The notes under the pieces: model-generated | Told to the model about the DNA's origin: nothing | Databases searched by the model: none | What the model saw: the letters and a program-made list of their open reading frames with translations, nothing else | Shown here: one piece after another, positions 33,909 to 42,634 of the stretch | Position numbering within the stretch: position 1 is the stretch's first letter | Layout of the letters: every line of letters starts with the position of its first letter | Assembly (NCBI RefSeq): GCF_009758255.1 | Contig: NZ_WSEN01000010.1 | Span: 682,001 to 746,000 of the forward strand | Source: Microbacterium sp. MAH-37 | GTDB lineage: Bacteria > Actinomycetota > Actinomycetes > Actinomycetales > Microbacteriaceae | Length of the DNA: 64,000 nucleotides | Direction: 5' to 3' | Position numbers and translations under genes: made by a program

Positions 33909-36089
33909 TCAGCCTGCGGCGAGCACCCGCTTGTGACTGATGCGATGGCCGATCCAGAAGCCGATCGCGATGAGGCCGGCCAGCGCGATCAGCAGCATCC
34001 AGGGCAGCATCGACGGAGCCGCACCCGCTGTCGCGGAAGCCAGCGTGCCGGAGCCCGCTGCGATCTTGCCATTGCCCTCGGCGAGGGCCACGGCGCCGGC
34101 CTCGAGCTTGTCCCCACCACTGACCAGCTTCTCGGTTCCGTCTGCGAGAGCAGTCGCGCCCTCGGACAATTCGCCGAGACCGGTGGACAGCGAGGTCGCT
34201 CCCGACTGCAGCGTCGCGGTTCCCTCTGCCAGCGAGGTCGCACCGGTGTCGAGGCGAGTAGCTCCGGAATCCAGACGGATGGTGCCGGCGTGCAGCGATG
34301 TGGCACCGGCCGACAGCGTCTCGAGGCCGCCGGCGAGCTTCGTCGACCCGGCGCTCAGCCTGCTGGTCCCGGCCTCGAGCTCGCCGAGCTTGCCGGCGAG
34401 CCTCGTGGCGCCGGCGGACAGGTCGCTGGTACCGGACTCCAGTCGCAGGAGGCCGGCGGTGACCGCGGTGGATCCGTCGAACACCTGCGTCGTGCCGGAC
34501 TCCAGCTCGACGAGGCCGCCCGCCAAGTCGGTCGCACCGGCGGACAGCAGCGACGTGCCCTCTGCGAGCGGGACGAGACCCGCGGAGAGCTTCTGCGCAC
34601 CGGCCGCGACCTGTGCGGCCCCGCCCGCGAGCAGCGGCGCCTTCTCGGCGAGCTTCGCCGCCCCCGCCGACACCTTCGCGGTGCCTTCGGTGCGCAGCGT
34701 CTGCAGTCCCGTGGTCACCTGCGAGGCTCCCGCCGCGACCTGGGCCGTGCCCTCTTTGAGGGTCTGCACCCCCGCCGCGAAGGCGGATGCGCCGGTCTTC
34801 GCATCGGCCAGGACGACCGTGCCCGGCCATCCCTGAGCGGCGTCGCCGTTCACGAGGACGTTCGAGCCTGCCGCGACCGACTGCGCACCGGCGGCGGCCT
34901 GCAGGGTGCCCTGGGCCAGCCGCGGTGCGGCCGCGGCTGCGCCGGCGATGCCGTCCACCTGCTGGTCCAGACCGGCGGCCAGCGCCGCGAGGTTCTGCAG
35001 CTGAGCGTTGGCCGGGTCGGCGGCGGCGAGCTGGGCGAGCGCATCGGCGAGCTTCTGCGAGTTGCCGGGTGCGCCCTGCGCGGCACCCGTGATGGCCGCT
35101 CCGTTGTCGGCCAGGGCCTGCAGCTGCGGAGTGACGGCCGCACCCAGTGCGGAGCTGAGCGCGTCGGCGCCCGCCTTCACCTTGCCGGCGATCTGGTGCG
35201 CGCCGTCGACCCCGGCGGCGAGGGACTTCGCCCCGGCGACAAGCTGCGCGGCACCGCTGTCGAGCGTCGCGGCACCTCCGGCGAGATCGGATGCTCCGGC
35301 GATGGCCTGCTGGGCTCCGAGGTCGACGGACTTCGCGCCGGCGGCCACCTGCTGCACGCCTTCATCAAGAGCGGTCGCACCGGCTGCGGCCGACTGCGCG
35401 CCGGTCGCCAGCTCCTCCGCTCCGCCGGCCGCCTGCTGCGCACCGGCTGCCGCCAGGGCCATCTTCTCGGCGAGGGTGGTCGCACCGGATCGAGCCACCT
35501 CGGCTCCGGCATCCACGAGGAACGCGCCGAGGCGCAGGGTCTGCGATCCCGCCACGAGCTCTTCTGCGCCGGCATCCACTGTGGCGTTACCTCCGCGCAG
35601 AGTCTGAGCGCCGGCCACGAGCTTCTCCGCACCGTCATCCGCCCTGGCCGCACCGGCCTGCAGGTCCTGCGCGCCGCTCAGTGCGGTCTGCGCGCCGGCG
35701 TCCAGCCGGCTTGCGCCGTCGGCGGCGCTCGATGCACCCGTGGCGAGGCTGCTTGCGCCCTCCGACAGCGTGGTCGCTCCAGCCGCGGCCCTGGTTGCAC
35801 CGGCTGCGAGCTTCGATGCGCCCGCTTCGGCGGAGGAAGCGCCGTCGGCGAGCGCTCCGGCGCCGGAGGCGAGCTCCCCGGTGCCGTCGGAGAGCGTGGT
35901 GGCGCCCGCGGCGACCTGGGTCGAGCCGTCCTTGGCCGTGGTCGTGCCGCCGGCGAGCTCTGCGGCGCCGGCCGCGATCTTGCCGGTGGTGAGGAAGAAC
36001 AGGATCACCATCGCGGCCAGCAGGATGCTGAGCACGATCACGGCGATGCGCATGCCAAGTCCATGCGCGTGGGGCTGTGCACTCGTCAT
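33909..36089 (-). CDS. Membrane-anchored protein with about 600-residue heptad repeat (YhgE/Pip-like)
   Basis: 726 residues: a cytoplasmic tail, one N-terminal transmembrane helix (about 12-33), then an almost unbroken seven-residue repeat (L-x-x-G-A-x-x and variants such as ATTLSDG, GAGALADG) to about residue 690. A C-terminal helix (PWMLLIALAGLIAIGFWIG) and a basic tail follow. One short non-repeat segment lies near residues 310-430. The pattern resembles the extracytoplasmic repeat of YhgE/Pip phage-infection proteins, but those have more membrane helices. The repeat should form a long Ala/Gly-rich helical rod. Function unknown. The ATG at 36089 follows AGGAG. Confidence 0.82.
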   Translation of the reverse strand: MTSAQPHAHGLGMRIAVIVLSILLAAMVILFFLTTGKIAAGAAELAGGTTTAKDGSTQVAAGATTLSDGTGELASGAGALADGASSAEAGASKLAAGATRAAAGATTLSEGASSLATGASSAADGASRLDAGAQTALSGAQDLQAGAARADDGAEKLVAGAQTLRGGNATVDAGAEELVAGSQTLRLGAFLVDAGAEVARSGATTLAEKMALAAAGAQQAAGGAEELATGAQSAAAGATALDEGVQQVAAGAKSVDLGAQQAIAGASDLAGGAATLDSGAAQLVAGAKSLAAGVDGAHQIAGKVKAGADALSSALGAAVTPQLQALADNGAAITGAAQGAPGNSQKLADALAQLAAADPANAQLQNLAALAAGLDQQVDGIAGAAAAAPRLAQGTLQAAAGAQSVAAGSNVLVNGDAAQGWPGTVVLADAKTGASAFAAGVQTLKEGTAQVAAGASQVTTGLQTLRTEGTAKVSAGAAKLAEKAPLLAGGAAQVAAGAQKLSAGLVPLAEGTSLLSAGATDLAGGLVELESGTTQVFDGSTAVTAGLLRLESGTSDLSAGATRLAGKLGELEAGTSRLSAGSTKLAGGLETLSAGATSLHAGTIRLDSGATRLDTGATSLAEGTATLQSGATSLSTGLGELSEGATALADGTEKLVSGGDKLEAGAVALAEGNGKIAAGSGTLASATAGAAPSMLPWMLLIALAGLIAIGFWIGHRISHKRVLAAG

Positions 36090-36229
36090 TGAGAAACTCC
36101 TGGAGGGAAGGGGCGTCGTTGCCTCGGGCGATCGTATGGGCGCCGCTCGCACCTCCCCCGACCTTTGCCGCCTGGAACCAAGTTCCGCAGAGTGCGGACT
36201 TCAGTTCCTTGTAGAGACGCCACAAATGC

Positions 36230-36248
36230 TGTTGACCGCGAGTCAACA
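36230..36248 (+). promoter_or_regulatory. Palindrome in the acyl-CoA synthetase promoter
   Basis: TGTTGACCGCGAGTCAACA has 7-bp perfect arms and contains a TTGAC -35-like hexamer, 42 bases upstream of the start. A second nested inverted repeat (TCCGCA/TGCGGA inside GGAAC/GTTCC) lies at 36174-36208. These look like operators for a TetR- or GntR-type regulator not encoded here. Confidence 0.5.
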
Positions 36249-36289
36249 AAGATTTCGGGAGCAAGATGGAACACGACGAAGGAGTCCCG

Positions 36290-38002
36290 ATGAGCACACG
36301 CCCCGCCACCTCTGCCACCGCCGCCGTCCGCGAGATGCGCGACTTCCTGTTCCAGCACGGCACGGACTACGAAGGCGCACGCGCCGGCTTCCGCTGGCCC
36401 GACCCCGCGGAGTTCAACTTCGCGCTGGAGTGGTTCGACGTGATCGCGACGGAGAACCCCGAGCGCCCTGCCGTGCAGATCGTCTCCGCCGACCTCAGCA
36501 GCAGGAGCTGGACCTACGGCGAGCTCTCGCGCCGCTCGGATCAGGTCGCGAACTGGCTGCGCAGCAGCGGCATCCGTCGCGGCGACCACATCATCGTGAT
36601 GCTCGGCAACACCATCGAGCTGTGGGAGACCATGCTCGCGATCACGAAGATCGGCGCGGTCGCCATCCCCACCTCCACGCTGCTCAGCGCAGACGACCTC
36701 GCCTACCGGGCGGCCCACGGCCGCGCCCGCGCCGTGGTCACCACCCCCGACCTCGAGGGCCGGCTCTCCGGCATCCCGGACGATGTCCTGCGGATCGGCG
36801 TCGGCGCCGCGGTGCCGGACGGCTGGCTCGCGTTCGCCGACGCGTCCGCGGCATCCGACGATTTCGAGCCGGATGCCGCGACCCCGGCATCCGACACCTG
36901 CCTGCTGTACTTCACGTCCGGCACGACCAGCCGGCCGAAGCTCGTGCAGCACACGCACGCCTCCTACCCGATCGGGCACCTGTCGACCATGTGGTGGCTG
37001 GGAGTGCGCCCGGACGACGTGCACCTGAACATCTCCTCCCCCGGCTGGGCGAAGCACGCCTGGTCGAACTTCTACTCTCCGTTCCTCGCCGAGGCGACCG
37101 TGTTCGTGTTCAACTACGACCGGTTCGACGCCGACACCCTGATGCAGGTGATGGACACGCACCACGTCAGCTCCTTCTGCGCGCCGCCGACGGTGTGGCG
37201 GATGCTGATCCAGGCCGACCTCTCGCGCCTGACCCACCCTCCGCGCGAGCTGGTCGGCGCCGGCGAGCCGCTGAACCCCGAGGTGATCAGCCGGGTGCGG
37301 GATGCCTGGGGCGGCACGATCCGCGACGGCTACGGCCAGACCGAGATGACCTGCTGCGTGGGCAACTCCCCCGGCCAGCCCGTCAAGGACGGCTCGATGG
37401 GGCGCCCGACACCGGGCTACCCGGTGGTGCTCGTCGACCCGGCGACCGGAGAGGTCGCCGAGCGCGAAGGCGAGATCTGCCTCGACCTGTCGCAAGCGCC
37501 GCTGGGCCTCATGACCGGCTACTACGAGGATCCCGAGAAGACCGCCGAATCGCGCGAGGGCGGCTACCACCACACCGGCGACATCGCCGTGCGCGACGAG
37601 GACGGCTACCTCACCTACATCGGCCGCGCGGACGACGTGTTCAAGGCCTCGGACTACAAGGTCTCGCCGTTCGAGCTCGAGTCCGTGCTGCTCGAGCATG
37701 ACGACGTCGTCGAGGCGGCGGTCGTGCCCAGCCCCGACCCGACCCGCCTCGCCGTGCCGAAGGCCTACGTGTGTCTGACGGCCGCGGCGCAGGAGGATCC
37801 CGTGGCCGCGGCATCCGCGATCTTCGCGTACTCGCGCGAGCGGCTGTCCTCGCACCTCTGGGTGCGGATCATCGAGTTCGTGCCGGAGTTGCCGAAGACG
37901 ATCTCGGGCAAGATCCGCCGCGTCGAGCTGCGTGCCCGCGAGGCGGAGCGCGTCGCGGCCGGGGATCCCGCCGGCCAGCACCACGACCGAGACCACCGCT
38001 GA
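36290..38002 (+). CDS. AMP-dependent acyl-CoA synthetase
   Basis: A 570-residue ANL-superfamily ligase that activates a carboxylic acid as the acyl-adenylate and transfers it to CoA. The P-loop YFTSGTTSRPKLVQHTH (about 205-221), DGYGQTEMTCC (about 345) and HTGDIAVRDEDGYLTYIGRADDVFK are canonical. The C-terminal catalytic Lys lies in LPKTISGKIRR (about 548). A short-chain or medium-chain acid is suggested by similarity to acetyl/propionyl- or benzoate-type ligases, but the substrate cannot be fixed. The ATG at 36290 follows GAAGGAG; an upstream ATG at 36266 is less likely. The promoter holds a palindrome. Confidence 0.9.
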   Translation: MSTRPATSATAAVREMRDFLFQHGTDYEGARAGFRWPDPAEFNFALEWFDVIATENPERPAVQIVSADLSSRSWTYGELSRRSDQVANWLRSSGIRRGDHIIVMLGNTIELWETMLAITKIGAVAIPTSTLLSADDLAYRAAHGRARAVVTTPDLEGRLSGIPDDVLRIGVGAAVPDGWLAFADASAASDDFEPDAATPASDTCLLYFTSGTTSRPKLVQHTHASYPIGHLSTMWWLGVRPDDVHLNISSPGWAKHAWSNFYSPFLAEATVFVFNYDRFDADTLMQVMDTHHVSSFCAPPTVWRMLIQADLSRLTHPPRELVGAGEPLNPEVISRVRDAWGGTIRDGYGQTEMTCCVGNSPGQPVKDGSMGRPTPGYPVVLVDPATGEVAEREGEICLDLSQAPLGLMTGYYEDPEKTAESREGGYHHTGDIAVRDEDGYLTYIGRADDVFKASDYKVSPFELESVLLEHDDVVEAAVVPSPDPTRLAVPKAYVCLTAAAQEDPVAAASAIFAYSRERLSSHLWVRIIEFVPELPKTISGKIRRVELRAREAERVAAGDPAGQHHDRDHR

Positions 38003-38053
38003 CGAGCTCGGCGCGATCGCTCCCCCAGCCGGATGCCGCCCTGCGCAGCATCC

Positions 38054-38148
38054 GGGTCGCAGAATGTGTCGGAATGGCGACCGAGCAGCGACGAGAATTG
38101 CGACCTGGATGAGGCGCGCGTGCTGATTCCGACGAGAACTGCGACCTG
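38054..38148. repeat. Cluster of related inverted and direct repeats
   Basis: GGGTCGCAGAATGTGTCGGA is near-complementary to two downstream copies, CGACGAGAATTGCGACCTG (38089-38107) and CGACGAGAACTGCGACCTG (38130-38148), which differ by one base. They lie between the acyl-CoA synthetase and EamA genes and can form alternative hairpins. Confidence 0.6.
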
Positions 38149-38159
38149 AAGAGCCTCAC

Positions 38160-39071
38160 ATGACATCCACCCGACTCCGCTTCCTGCGCCTGCGCCCGCA
38201 GGAGCTCGCCCTCATCGCCATTACTGCGGTGTGGGGCGGAACCTTCCTGCTCGTGCACTGGGCCGTCGAGCACGCGGGGCCCTGGTTCTTCGTCGGCATC
38301 CGGTTCCTGGTCGCCGCGGCGATCAGCGCCGCGATCTTCCGGCGCGCGCTGCGCGGCATCCGCTGGATCGACGTCGGCGCAGGAGCCGCGATCGGGGTGA
38401 TGATCTACGGCGGCTACGGTCTGCAGACCTTCGGCCTGCAGACGATCGAGTCGAGCACGTCAGCGTTCATCACCGCGCTGTACGTGCCGCTCGTGCCGCT
38501 GCTGCAATGGGCGGTGTTCCGGCACCGCCCACCGGCGATGGCGTTCGTCGGAGCGGGACTCGCATTCGCGGGACTCGTCCTCATCGCCGGCCCCGACGCC
38601 TTCTCGCTCACGCTGGGCGCGGGCGAGATCGCGACCATGATCAGCACCCTGCCGATCGCCGGCGAGATCATCCTGATCAGCGTGTTCGCGAGCCGCATCG
38701 ACCTGGGTCGCATCACGGTCGTGCAGCTGCTCACCGCCGGGCTGCTGGGACTCGCGACCATGCCGATCGTGGGCGAGGCACTGCCGTCGTTCTCGTGGAT
38801 CTGGCTGGGCGCGGCGCTCGGTCTCGGCGCGGCGAGCTGCGTCATCCAGCTGACGATGAACTGGGCGCAGAAGCAGGTCTCACCCACGCGCGCCACGATC
38901 ATCTACGCCGGCGAACCGGTGTGGGCGGCCGTGGTCGGACGGCTCGCCGGAGAACGCCTGCCTCTGACCGCGCTCATCGGCGGGGCGCTGGTCGTGCTCG
39001 GCACGCTCGCCAGCGAGATCCGGATCGTGCGGCGTCGCAGCGCTTCGACAGGCTCAGCGACCCAGCGCTGA
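38160..39071 (+). CDS. EamA/DMT-superfamily transporter
   Basis: A 303-residue protein with ten hydrophobic helices in two EamA halves. The first half starts LIAITAVWGGTFLLVHWAVEH, the classic EamA helix 1, and the second ends TIIYAGEPVWAAVVGRLAGE before GGALVVLGTLASE. Such proteins export metabolites or amino acids; the substrate is unknown. The last residues (SASTGSAT) are encoded by a copy of a short palindromic repeat that also supplies the 3' end of the gene. Confidence 0.88.
   Translation: MTSTRLRFLRLRPQELALIAITAVWGGTFLLVHWAVEHAGPWFFVGIRFLVAAAISAAIFRRALRGIRWIDVGAGAAIGVMIYGGYGLQTFGLQTIESSTSAFITALYVPLVPLLQWAVFRHRPPAMAFVGAGLAFAGLVLIAGPDAFSLTLGAGEIATMISTLPIAGEIILISVFASRIDLGRITVVQLLTAGLLGLATMPIVGEALPSFSWIWLGAALGLGAASCVIQLTMNWAQKQVSPTRATIIYAGEPVWAAVVGRLAGERLPLTALIGGALVVLGTLASEIRIVRRRSASTGSATQR
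39040..39063 (+). repeat. Short palindromic repeat at the 3' end of the EamA gene
   Basis: GCGCTTCGACAGGCTCAGCG + ACCC shares its ends (CGnTTCG ... GCTCAnCGACC) with the repeats at 7580 and 9524 but has a shorter centre. It lies inside the coding region, eight bases before the stop. Confidence 0.6.
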
Positions 39072-39079
39072 CTGCCGGG

Positions 39080-39481
39080 TCAGGATGCGACGGCGGGAAC
39101 CGAAGAGGTCTGCACGCCGACGGCCCGGGGCTTCGCGACCGGGGCGGGCGCGGCGTCGACCTCTGCCTCGACCGTCTCAGCGACCGGCATCCGCGCCGGA
39201 GCCGAGAGCATCACGGCGTGGACGATCCCTCCGAGCACGAGCGCGACGACCAGCGCAGCACCCGACACGATCACCGGAGCCCACACGCTGGCGAAGGATG
39301 CCGCCAGGCTGAGCAGCATTCCGACGATCCAGACGCCCAGGGCGCCGCCGAAGACGCCCGCGGCGCCGCTGGCGAGTGCAACGCCCGCGACGATCGCGCA
39401 GATCACGGCCAGAACGGCTCCGCCGATCCCGATCGGCACGAAAATCGATGCCAGTGTGTGTGAAACGGCCAACGACGACAT
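39080..39481 (-). CDS. Hypothetical membrane protein
   Basis: 133 residues with three to four hydrophobic helices (about 10-33, 38-62 and 68-92) rich in Ala, Gly and Val, then an acidic/Pro tail of about 40 residues. No family is recognised. It converges with the EamA gene with only an eight-base gap. Confidence 0.65.
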   Translation of the reverse strand: MSSLAVSHTLASIFVPIGIGGAVLAVICAIVAGVALASGAAGVFGGALGVWIVGMLLSLAASFASVWAPVIVSGAALVVALVLGGIVHAVMLSAPARMPVAETVEAEVDAAPAPVAKPRAVGVQTSSVPAVAS

Positions 39482-39610
39482 AACACGACCCCCCGTGTCC
39501 TCGTGCGCACCCCCGTGCGCCTCTGGTATAAAGCGTACGCATTTCGCGGCGCGTGCGGCATCCTCCTTCAGAACGATTCGATATCAGTCCCGAGAACGAT
39601 GCGTGTCGGG

Positions 39611-41089
39611 TCAGTTACGGGTGCGTGCCCTCCGGCGCTTCGGCTTCGCCGTGACCACGGGGATGGATCCGGTGACCACCATGTCCACCGCGTTGGCGGC
39701 CTCGTGCGGGCCGACGACGGCCAGCGCCGACGTCTCGGTGGCGAACTCCGGGTTGACCGGAAGGGCCTTCAGACGGCGGTGCGCGCTGATGTACGCCGGC
39801 ACGAGGATCACGACCGCGCCGAGCCAGGCGAGCGGGTCGCTCAGCGCGACGCCGATGAAGCCCCACAGCTGACCCAGCACGATCGCCGCGACCACTCGCA
39901 TGACCAGCTCGAGCACTCCGGTGACCGTCGGGATGAGCGCCTGGCCTAGGCCCTGCAGCGCACCGCGCAGCACGAACAGCACGCCGAGGATCGAGTAGGA
40001 GACGCCGTTGACGACAAGCATGAGGTGCGCCATCCGGACCACCTCCTCGGAGCCCTCCCCGACGAACACCCGCACCACCGGCTCGCCGAAGGCGATCAGG
40101 ATCGCGCCGAGGACGACGGAGGCGCCGATGGACATCCAGATCGCCTGGGTCACGCCACGGCGGATGCGGTCGGGCCGGCGCGCGCCGAGGTTCTGCGCGA
40201 CGTACATCGAGGTGGCCAGTCCCAGTGATGCCAGCAGGGCGCTGGCCAGGCTGCCGATCCGGGCGAACACGGTGTACGCGGCGACGGCATCAGGGCCGAT
40301 GGTGTTCAGTGCGACCTGCACGATGAGCAGGCCGATCGCGATGATCGACGCCTGGAAGCCCATCGGCAGGCCGAGTCGCAGGTGCTCCTTGGCATCCGCC
40401 TTCCTGATCCGCCAGTCCGCGCGGTGGACGTGCAGCGCGGGGAGCCGGCGGCGAGCGTACTCGAGACAGGCCAGCACCGAGATCGCCTGGGCGACCGCGG
40501 TCGCCCAGGCCGCGCCGGCGACACCCCAGCCCAGCGTGCCGACCATGAGGATGACCAGGCCCACGTTCAGCGCGCACGAGACGATGAGGAAGATGAGCGG
40601 GGTGCGGGAGTCGCCGATGGCGCGGATTATGGCCGACAGGTAGTTGAAGAACATCACCGCGCTGCCGGTGAGCAGCGTGACCTGGGTGAACACCGTCGCC
40701 TCGGCGAGCAGCTCGGGCGGCGTCTGCATCAGCACCAGCAGGGGTTCGGCGATCAGCGGACCCGCGATCGTGAGCAGGATGCTCGCCGCCGCCGTGAGCA
40801 GCGTGCCCGTCGCCACCGATCGGCGGACGCCGGCATGATCCTTGGCGCCGAACGCCTGGGCCGTCGGAATCGCGAAGCCGCTCGACATGCCCCAGGCGAA
40901 GCCCATCAGCAGGAAGATCAGGCTGCCCGTCGCCCCCACTGCTGCGAGCGAGTTCACCCCGAGATGCCGGCCGACGACGACGGCGTCCGTGAACTGGTAC
41001 AGCTGCTGCACGACGTTGCCGATCAGCAGGGGCACGGAGAAGGCCAGGATGACGCGCCAGGGGCGTCCCGTGGTGAGGGTGGTGGACAT
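39611..41089 (-). CDS. MATE-family efflux transporter
   Basis: A 492-residue multidrug and toxin extrusion antiporter with about twelve helices in two related halves. The first helix region VPLLIGNVVQQLYQFTDAVVVGRHLG and the TGSLIFLLMGFAWGMSSGFAIPTAQ that follows are highly typical of the DinF/NorM-like subgroup. The C-terminus is an Arg/Lys-rich tail (KPKRRRARTRN). It exports organic cations or drugs in exchange for Na+ or H+. The ATG at 41089 replaces a longer reading that begins in non-conserved sequence. The upstream 250-bp gap holds a GAATCGATTC palindrome at 41191-41200 and nothing else recognised. Confidence 0.92.
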   Translation of the reverse strand: MSTTLTTGRPWRVILAFSVPLLIGNVVQQLYQFTDAVVVGRHLGVNSLAAVGATGSLIFLLMGFAWGMSSGFAIPTAQAFGAKDHAGVRRSVATGTLLTAAASILLTIAGPLIAEPLLVLMQTPPELLAEATVFTQVTLLTGSAVMFFNYLSAIIRAIGDSRTPLIFLIVSCALNVGLVILMVGTLGWGVAGAAWATAVAQAISVLACLEYARRRLPALHVHRADWRIRKADAKEHLRLGLPMGFQASIIAIGLLIVQVALNTIGPDAVAAYTVFARIGSLASALLASLGLATSMYVAQNLGARRPDRIRRGVTQAIWMSIGASVVLGAILIAFGEPVVRVFVGEGSEEVVRMAHLMLVVNGVSYSILGVLFVLRGALQGLGQALIPTVTGVLELVMRVVAAIVLGQLWGFIGVALSDPLAWLGAVVILVPAYISAHRRLKALPVNPEFATETSALAVVGPHEAANAVDMVVTGSIPVVTAKPKRRRARTRN

Positions 41090-41339
41090 GCGGGATCCAG
41101 GAGGAGAGGGAGGCGGGCTGCGGGGACGGATGCCGGAAGACGACACCGGCACCGCGAAAAGGGTCACGGCGCCGGTGAAACGATTGTATCGAATCGATTC
41201 GGGGAATCGCCAGGGGTACGGGCAGGATCACCGCCTAGCGAGCGGATGGCGGGCGGTCAACCCGGTGTGCTCCTGAACGCCACCCTCCTAACGTCGCCGA
41301 CGACACAGAGGACGAGACGACGAGCAGGAGGAGAACGCC

Positions 41340-42623
41340 ATGAACGACCAGCAGCGTGGCGGGGTGCGCATCGATGACCTGGAGTTCGTGCTGCACCGGC
41401 CGGACACGTGGACGACGGTGTACATCGACGGCCCTGCAGGAGAACCGCCTGGCACGGTCGAGCAGCGGATGGATGCTCTGGAACGGCGCCTGGAGGACGC
41501 CGGTGCGCCGGAGGCCGACAGGAGGGTGATCGCCTCGGCGCTCGGCACGGACGGCGACACGCCCGCCTTCCCCTCGTCGCGGTGGCTCGCGGTGCGGGAC
41601 GGACGGGTGGAGGCGGCGGCCTCGTTCACCGGAGCGCGCCTCGGTCCTGAGCGGGTGGTGCAGGGCGCCTTCCCCGAGGTCGCCCCGCTGCTGCGGCACC
41701 TGTCCACCGAGCGTCGCATCCTCATCATCGAGACCGAGCGGGCCGGTGCGCGCCTGAGCACCGAGCAGGTCGGCCGCGCAGACCGCCGCACCGCGGAGGT
41801 CGTCGACGGCGAGACGGCCCAGATCACGAAGGTGCAGGCCGGCGGCTGGTCGCACGCCGGCTACCAGCGGCACGCTGAGGAGGTGTGGCGGCGCAACCAG
41901 TCAGAGGTGGCCGACGCCGCGAACCAGTTGATCGAGGAGCGCCGCCCCGACCGCATCTTCGTGACGGGCGATGTACGGGCGCGCACGATGCTGATCGGCG
42001 ACCTTCACGTGACCGATCCGGAGCGCATCGTCGAGGTCGACGCCGACACCCTGGCGGCGGGCTCCGACGACACGGCGCTGGATCGCGCGATCGACGAGAG
42101 CGTGGCCGATGCGGGCCGGCAGCTGATAGTCGATGCACGCGATCGCAGCGCCGCCGGTGGCGGCCGGGACGGCGCCACCGGCGTCGCCGAGGTCGTCGAG
42201 GCGCTGCAGCAGGGGCGGGTGGAGGTCATGGTCCTTGATCCCCGCATGACGGAATCCGGGACCGAGCTGATCGCGCTGACCTCCGAGCCGTGGATCGCCC
42301 TCTCGAGCGCGGAGGACTTCGATGTGGAGGGCACACGTGTGGCCTCCACGGAGGCGCTCGCCCGCGCCGCCATCATGACCGGCGCGCGGGTGCTGTTCGA
42401 TGAGGAGGATCTGGCGGATGCCGAGGAGCGGCCGGACCGGACCGCCGCACCGCCGATCGCCGTCCTGCGCTGGCCGCGCACCGACCAGGAGGTGGCTGCG
42501 CGCGCCCAGCAGGGCCACCCGTCGCAGGCGGAGGGCGAGGATCCCGAGGAGGAGCACGGGCGCGACCCGGACACCGAAGGGCATCCGTCGCAGGCCGAGG
42601 GCGAGGATCCGGACGACCGGTGA
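41340..42623 (+). CDS. Bacterial archaeo-eukaryotic release factor family 2 (Rv2629-like)
   Basis: A 427-residue cytoplasmic protein resembling the baeRF2 / Vms1-like group: an N-terminal domain to about 150 (VYIDGPAGEPPGTVEQRMDAL), a GGWSHAGYQRHAEEVWRRN segment where eRF1-like proteins carry the peptidyl-tRNA-hydrolysis loop, and an L7Ae/eRF1 domain-3-like C-terminal part. The last about 40 residues are acidic, with the peptide GHPSQAEGEDP occurring twice. Relatives are linked to stress and ribosome hibernation or rescue; activity here is inferred. GGAG precedes the ATG. Confidence 0.8.
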   Translation: MNDQQRGGVRIDDLEFVLHRPDTWTTVYIDGPAGEPPGTVEQRMDALERRLEDAGAPEADRRVIASALGTDGDTPAFPSSRWLAVRDGRVEAAASFTGARLGPERVVQGAFPEVAPLLRHLSTERRILIIETERAGARLSTEQVGRADRRTAEVVDGETAQITKVQAGGWSHAGYQRHAEEVWRRNQSEVADAANQLIEERRPDRIFVTGDVRARTMLIGDLHVTDPERIVEVDADTLAAGSDDTALDRAIDESVADAGRQLIVDARDRSAAGGGRDGATGVAEVVEALQQGRVEVMVLDPRMTESGTELIALTSEPWIALSSAEDFDVEGTRVASTEALARAAIMTGARVLFDEEDLADAEERPDRTAAPPIAVLRWPRTDQEVAARAQQGHPSQAEGEDPEEEHGRDPDTEGHPSQAEGEDPDDR

Positions 42624-42634
42624 GGTCGGCGCGG

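Noticed and set aside
33870..36092. Long open frame on the plus strand opposite the heptad-repeat gene
   Set aside because: It mirrors the periodic GC-rich repeat in antisense; it has no ribosome site and its composition (Arg/Gly-rich) is that of a shadow frame.
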